Of a stretch of DNA of 64,000 nt, positions 63,408-64,000 are shown piece after piece. Under the pieces are notes generated by a model. It saw only the letters and a program-made list of their open reading frames with translations. It did not search any database and was not told the origin of the DNA. The stretch's first letter is position 1. Each line of letters opens with the position of its first letter. The stretch spans positions 124,001 through 188,000 of the forward strand of contig NZ_RJZE01000009.1 of assembly GCF_003986935.1 (NCBI RefSeq), in the 5' to 3' direction. The stretch is from Paraburkholderia kururiensis JCM 10599 = LMG 19447 (GTDB lineage: Bacteria; Pseudomonadota; Gammaproteobacteria; Burkholderiales; Burkholderiaceae). Made by a program: the position numbers and the translations under genes.

Positions 63408-64000
63408 ATGAAGACCGTCACCCGTTCCACCTGCTGCTACTGCGGCGTCGGCTGCGGCGTGCTCATCGAGTCGGAAGGCGGCCGCATCACGGGCGTGCAA
63501 GGCGACCCCGAGCATCCCGCGAATTTCGGCAAGCTCTGCACGAAAGGGCTCTCGCTCGCGCTTACGGCGCAAAGCGAAACGGGCCGCGCGCTCGTGCCCG
63601 AAATGCGCGCGCATCGTTCCGAAGCACGCCGGCCGGTAAGCTGGGACGTCGCGCTCGATACCGTGGCTGAGCGCTTCGCGCGCGTGGTGGAACGGCACGG
63701 GCCAGACGCGGTGGCGTTCTACGTGTCGGGCCAGTTGCTCACCGAGGACTACTACGTCTTCAACAAGCTCGCGAAAGGGTTGATCGGCACCAACAACATC
63801 GACACCAATTCGCGGCTCTGCATGTCGAGCGCCGTGAGCGCCTACAAGATGGCGCTCGGTGCGGACGGTCCGCCCACCTGCTACGAAGACCTCGAAGCGG
63901 CACGCACGGTGCTGTTCGCGGGCAGCAACATGGCCTGGGCGCACCCGGTGCTGTTTCGCCGGCTGGAAGCGGCGAAGGCAGCGAACCCGGCGATTCGCTG
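63408..64000 (+). CDS. nasA: Assimilatory nitrate reductase catalytic subunit, partial (3' end beyond window)
   Basis: The first 197 residues of a molybdopterin (bis-MGD) nitrate reductase that reduces nitrate to nitrite in the cytoplasm. The [4Fe-4S] motif is C9-x2-C12-x3-C16 ... C44 (STCCYCGVGCGV, KLCTKGLSL). The segments VAFYVSGQLLTEDYY and NNIDTNSRLCMSSAVSAYK are family signatures. The start at 63408 is 13 bp after nirD. Nothing of the rest can be seen. Confidence 0.95.
   Translation, partial: MKTVTRSTCCYCGVGCGVLIESEGGRITGVQGDPEHPANFGKLCTKGLSLALTAQSETGRALVPEMRAHRSEARRPVSWDVALDTVAERFARVVERHGPDAVAFYVSGQLLTEDYYVFNKLAKGLIGTNNIDTNSRLCMSSAVSAYKMALGADGPPTCYEDLEAARTVLFAGSNMAWAHPVLFRRLEAAKAANPAIR

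Overview
The window looks like part of a chromosome of a Burkholderiaceae member, most likely Burkholderia or Paraburkholderia. The DNA is GC-rich. It carries a complete aerobic benzoyl-CoA (box) cluster with benzoate-CoA ligase and a BoxR-type regulator, an mms-type valine cluster, and an NtrC/sigma-54-controlled assimilatory nitrate operon. I saw no rRNA, tRNA, CRISPR array, transposase or phage gene. The genus is an inference from gene content; no marker gene was compared.

Region by region. 1-15.3 kb holds mostly single metabolic genes: the edge of an unknown gene, OsmC, a CMD-family protein, a class III aminotransferase, an RpiR regulator, a glycogen-debranching-type glucosidase, citrate synthase, two alpha/beta hydrolases, an isolated MreB paralogue, a DHA2 drug exporter, an AraC regulator and glutaminase. 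15.6-17.8 kb is a divergent pair: a TetR regulator, and a fusion of an epoxide-hydrolase-like domain to an AhpD/CMD-like domain that has lost both cysteines. Two copies of a TetR-type operator lie between them. 18.5-20.1 kb is a PadR regulator plus a siderophore-interacting flavoprotein behind a strong promoter whose -10 lies in a palindrome. 20.2-23.5 kb holds aroG and a motAB stator pair.

23.5-34.8 kb is the box island. boxC-boxB-boxA run leftward, boxR is upstream of them, and DUF4863, boxD, benzoate-CoA ligase, an alpha/beta hydrolase and a GNAT gene run rightward. Together they activate benzoate to benzoyl-CoA, epoxidise it, open the ring and oxidise the semialdehyde. TGCA-containing palindromes and recognisable promoters sit in both control regions. 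34.8-39.9 kb is a Fe/polyamine-type ABC importer with a DeoR regulator; its substrate is unknown. 40-48.8 kb is a six-gene leftward valine/isobutyrate operon (acyl-CoA dehydrogenase, acyl-CoA ligase, mmsA, mmsB, enoyl-CoA hydratase, HIBYL-CoA hydrolase) divergent from an AraC regulator.

48.9-58.7 kb contains an NfeD-slipin membrane pair, an AzgA-type purine permease with a clear terminator, DUF1488, an AcoR-like sigma-54 activator, an MbfA-type ferritin-VIT iron exporter, a 2Fe-2S ferredoxin and two small proteins. 58.8-64 kb is the nitrate assimilation operon: two NtrC-like sites, a near-perfect -24/-12 promoter, a structured leader, then nitrate transporter, nirB, nirD and the start of nitrate reductase, which runs off the window.

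The most unusual items are the cysteine-less hydrolase-CMD fusion with its paired operators, the textbook NtrC/sigma-54 architecture plus hexaloop leader in front of the nitrate operon, and the TGCA-palindrome control of the box island. I found no clearly new multi-gene system.
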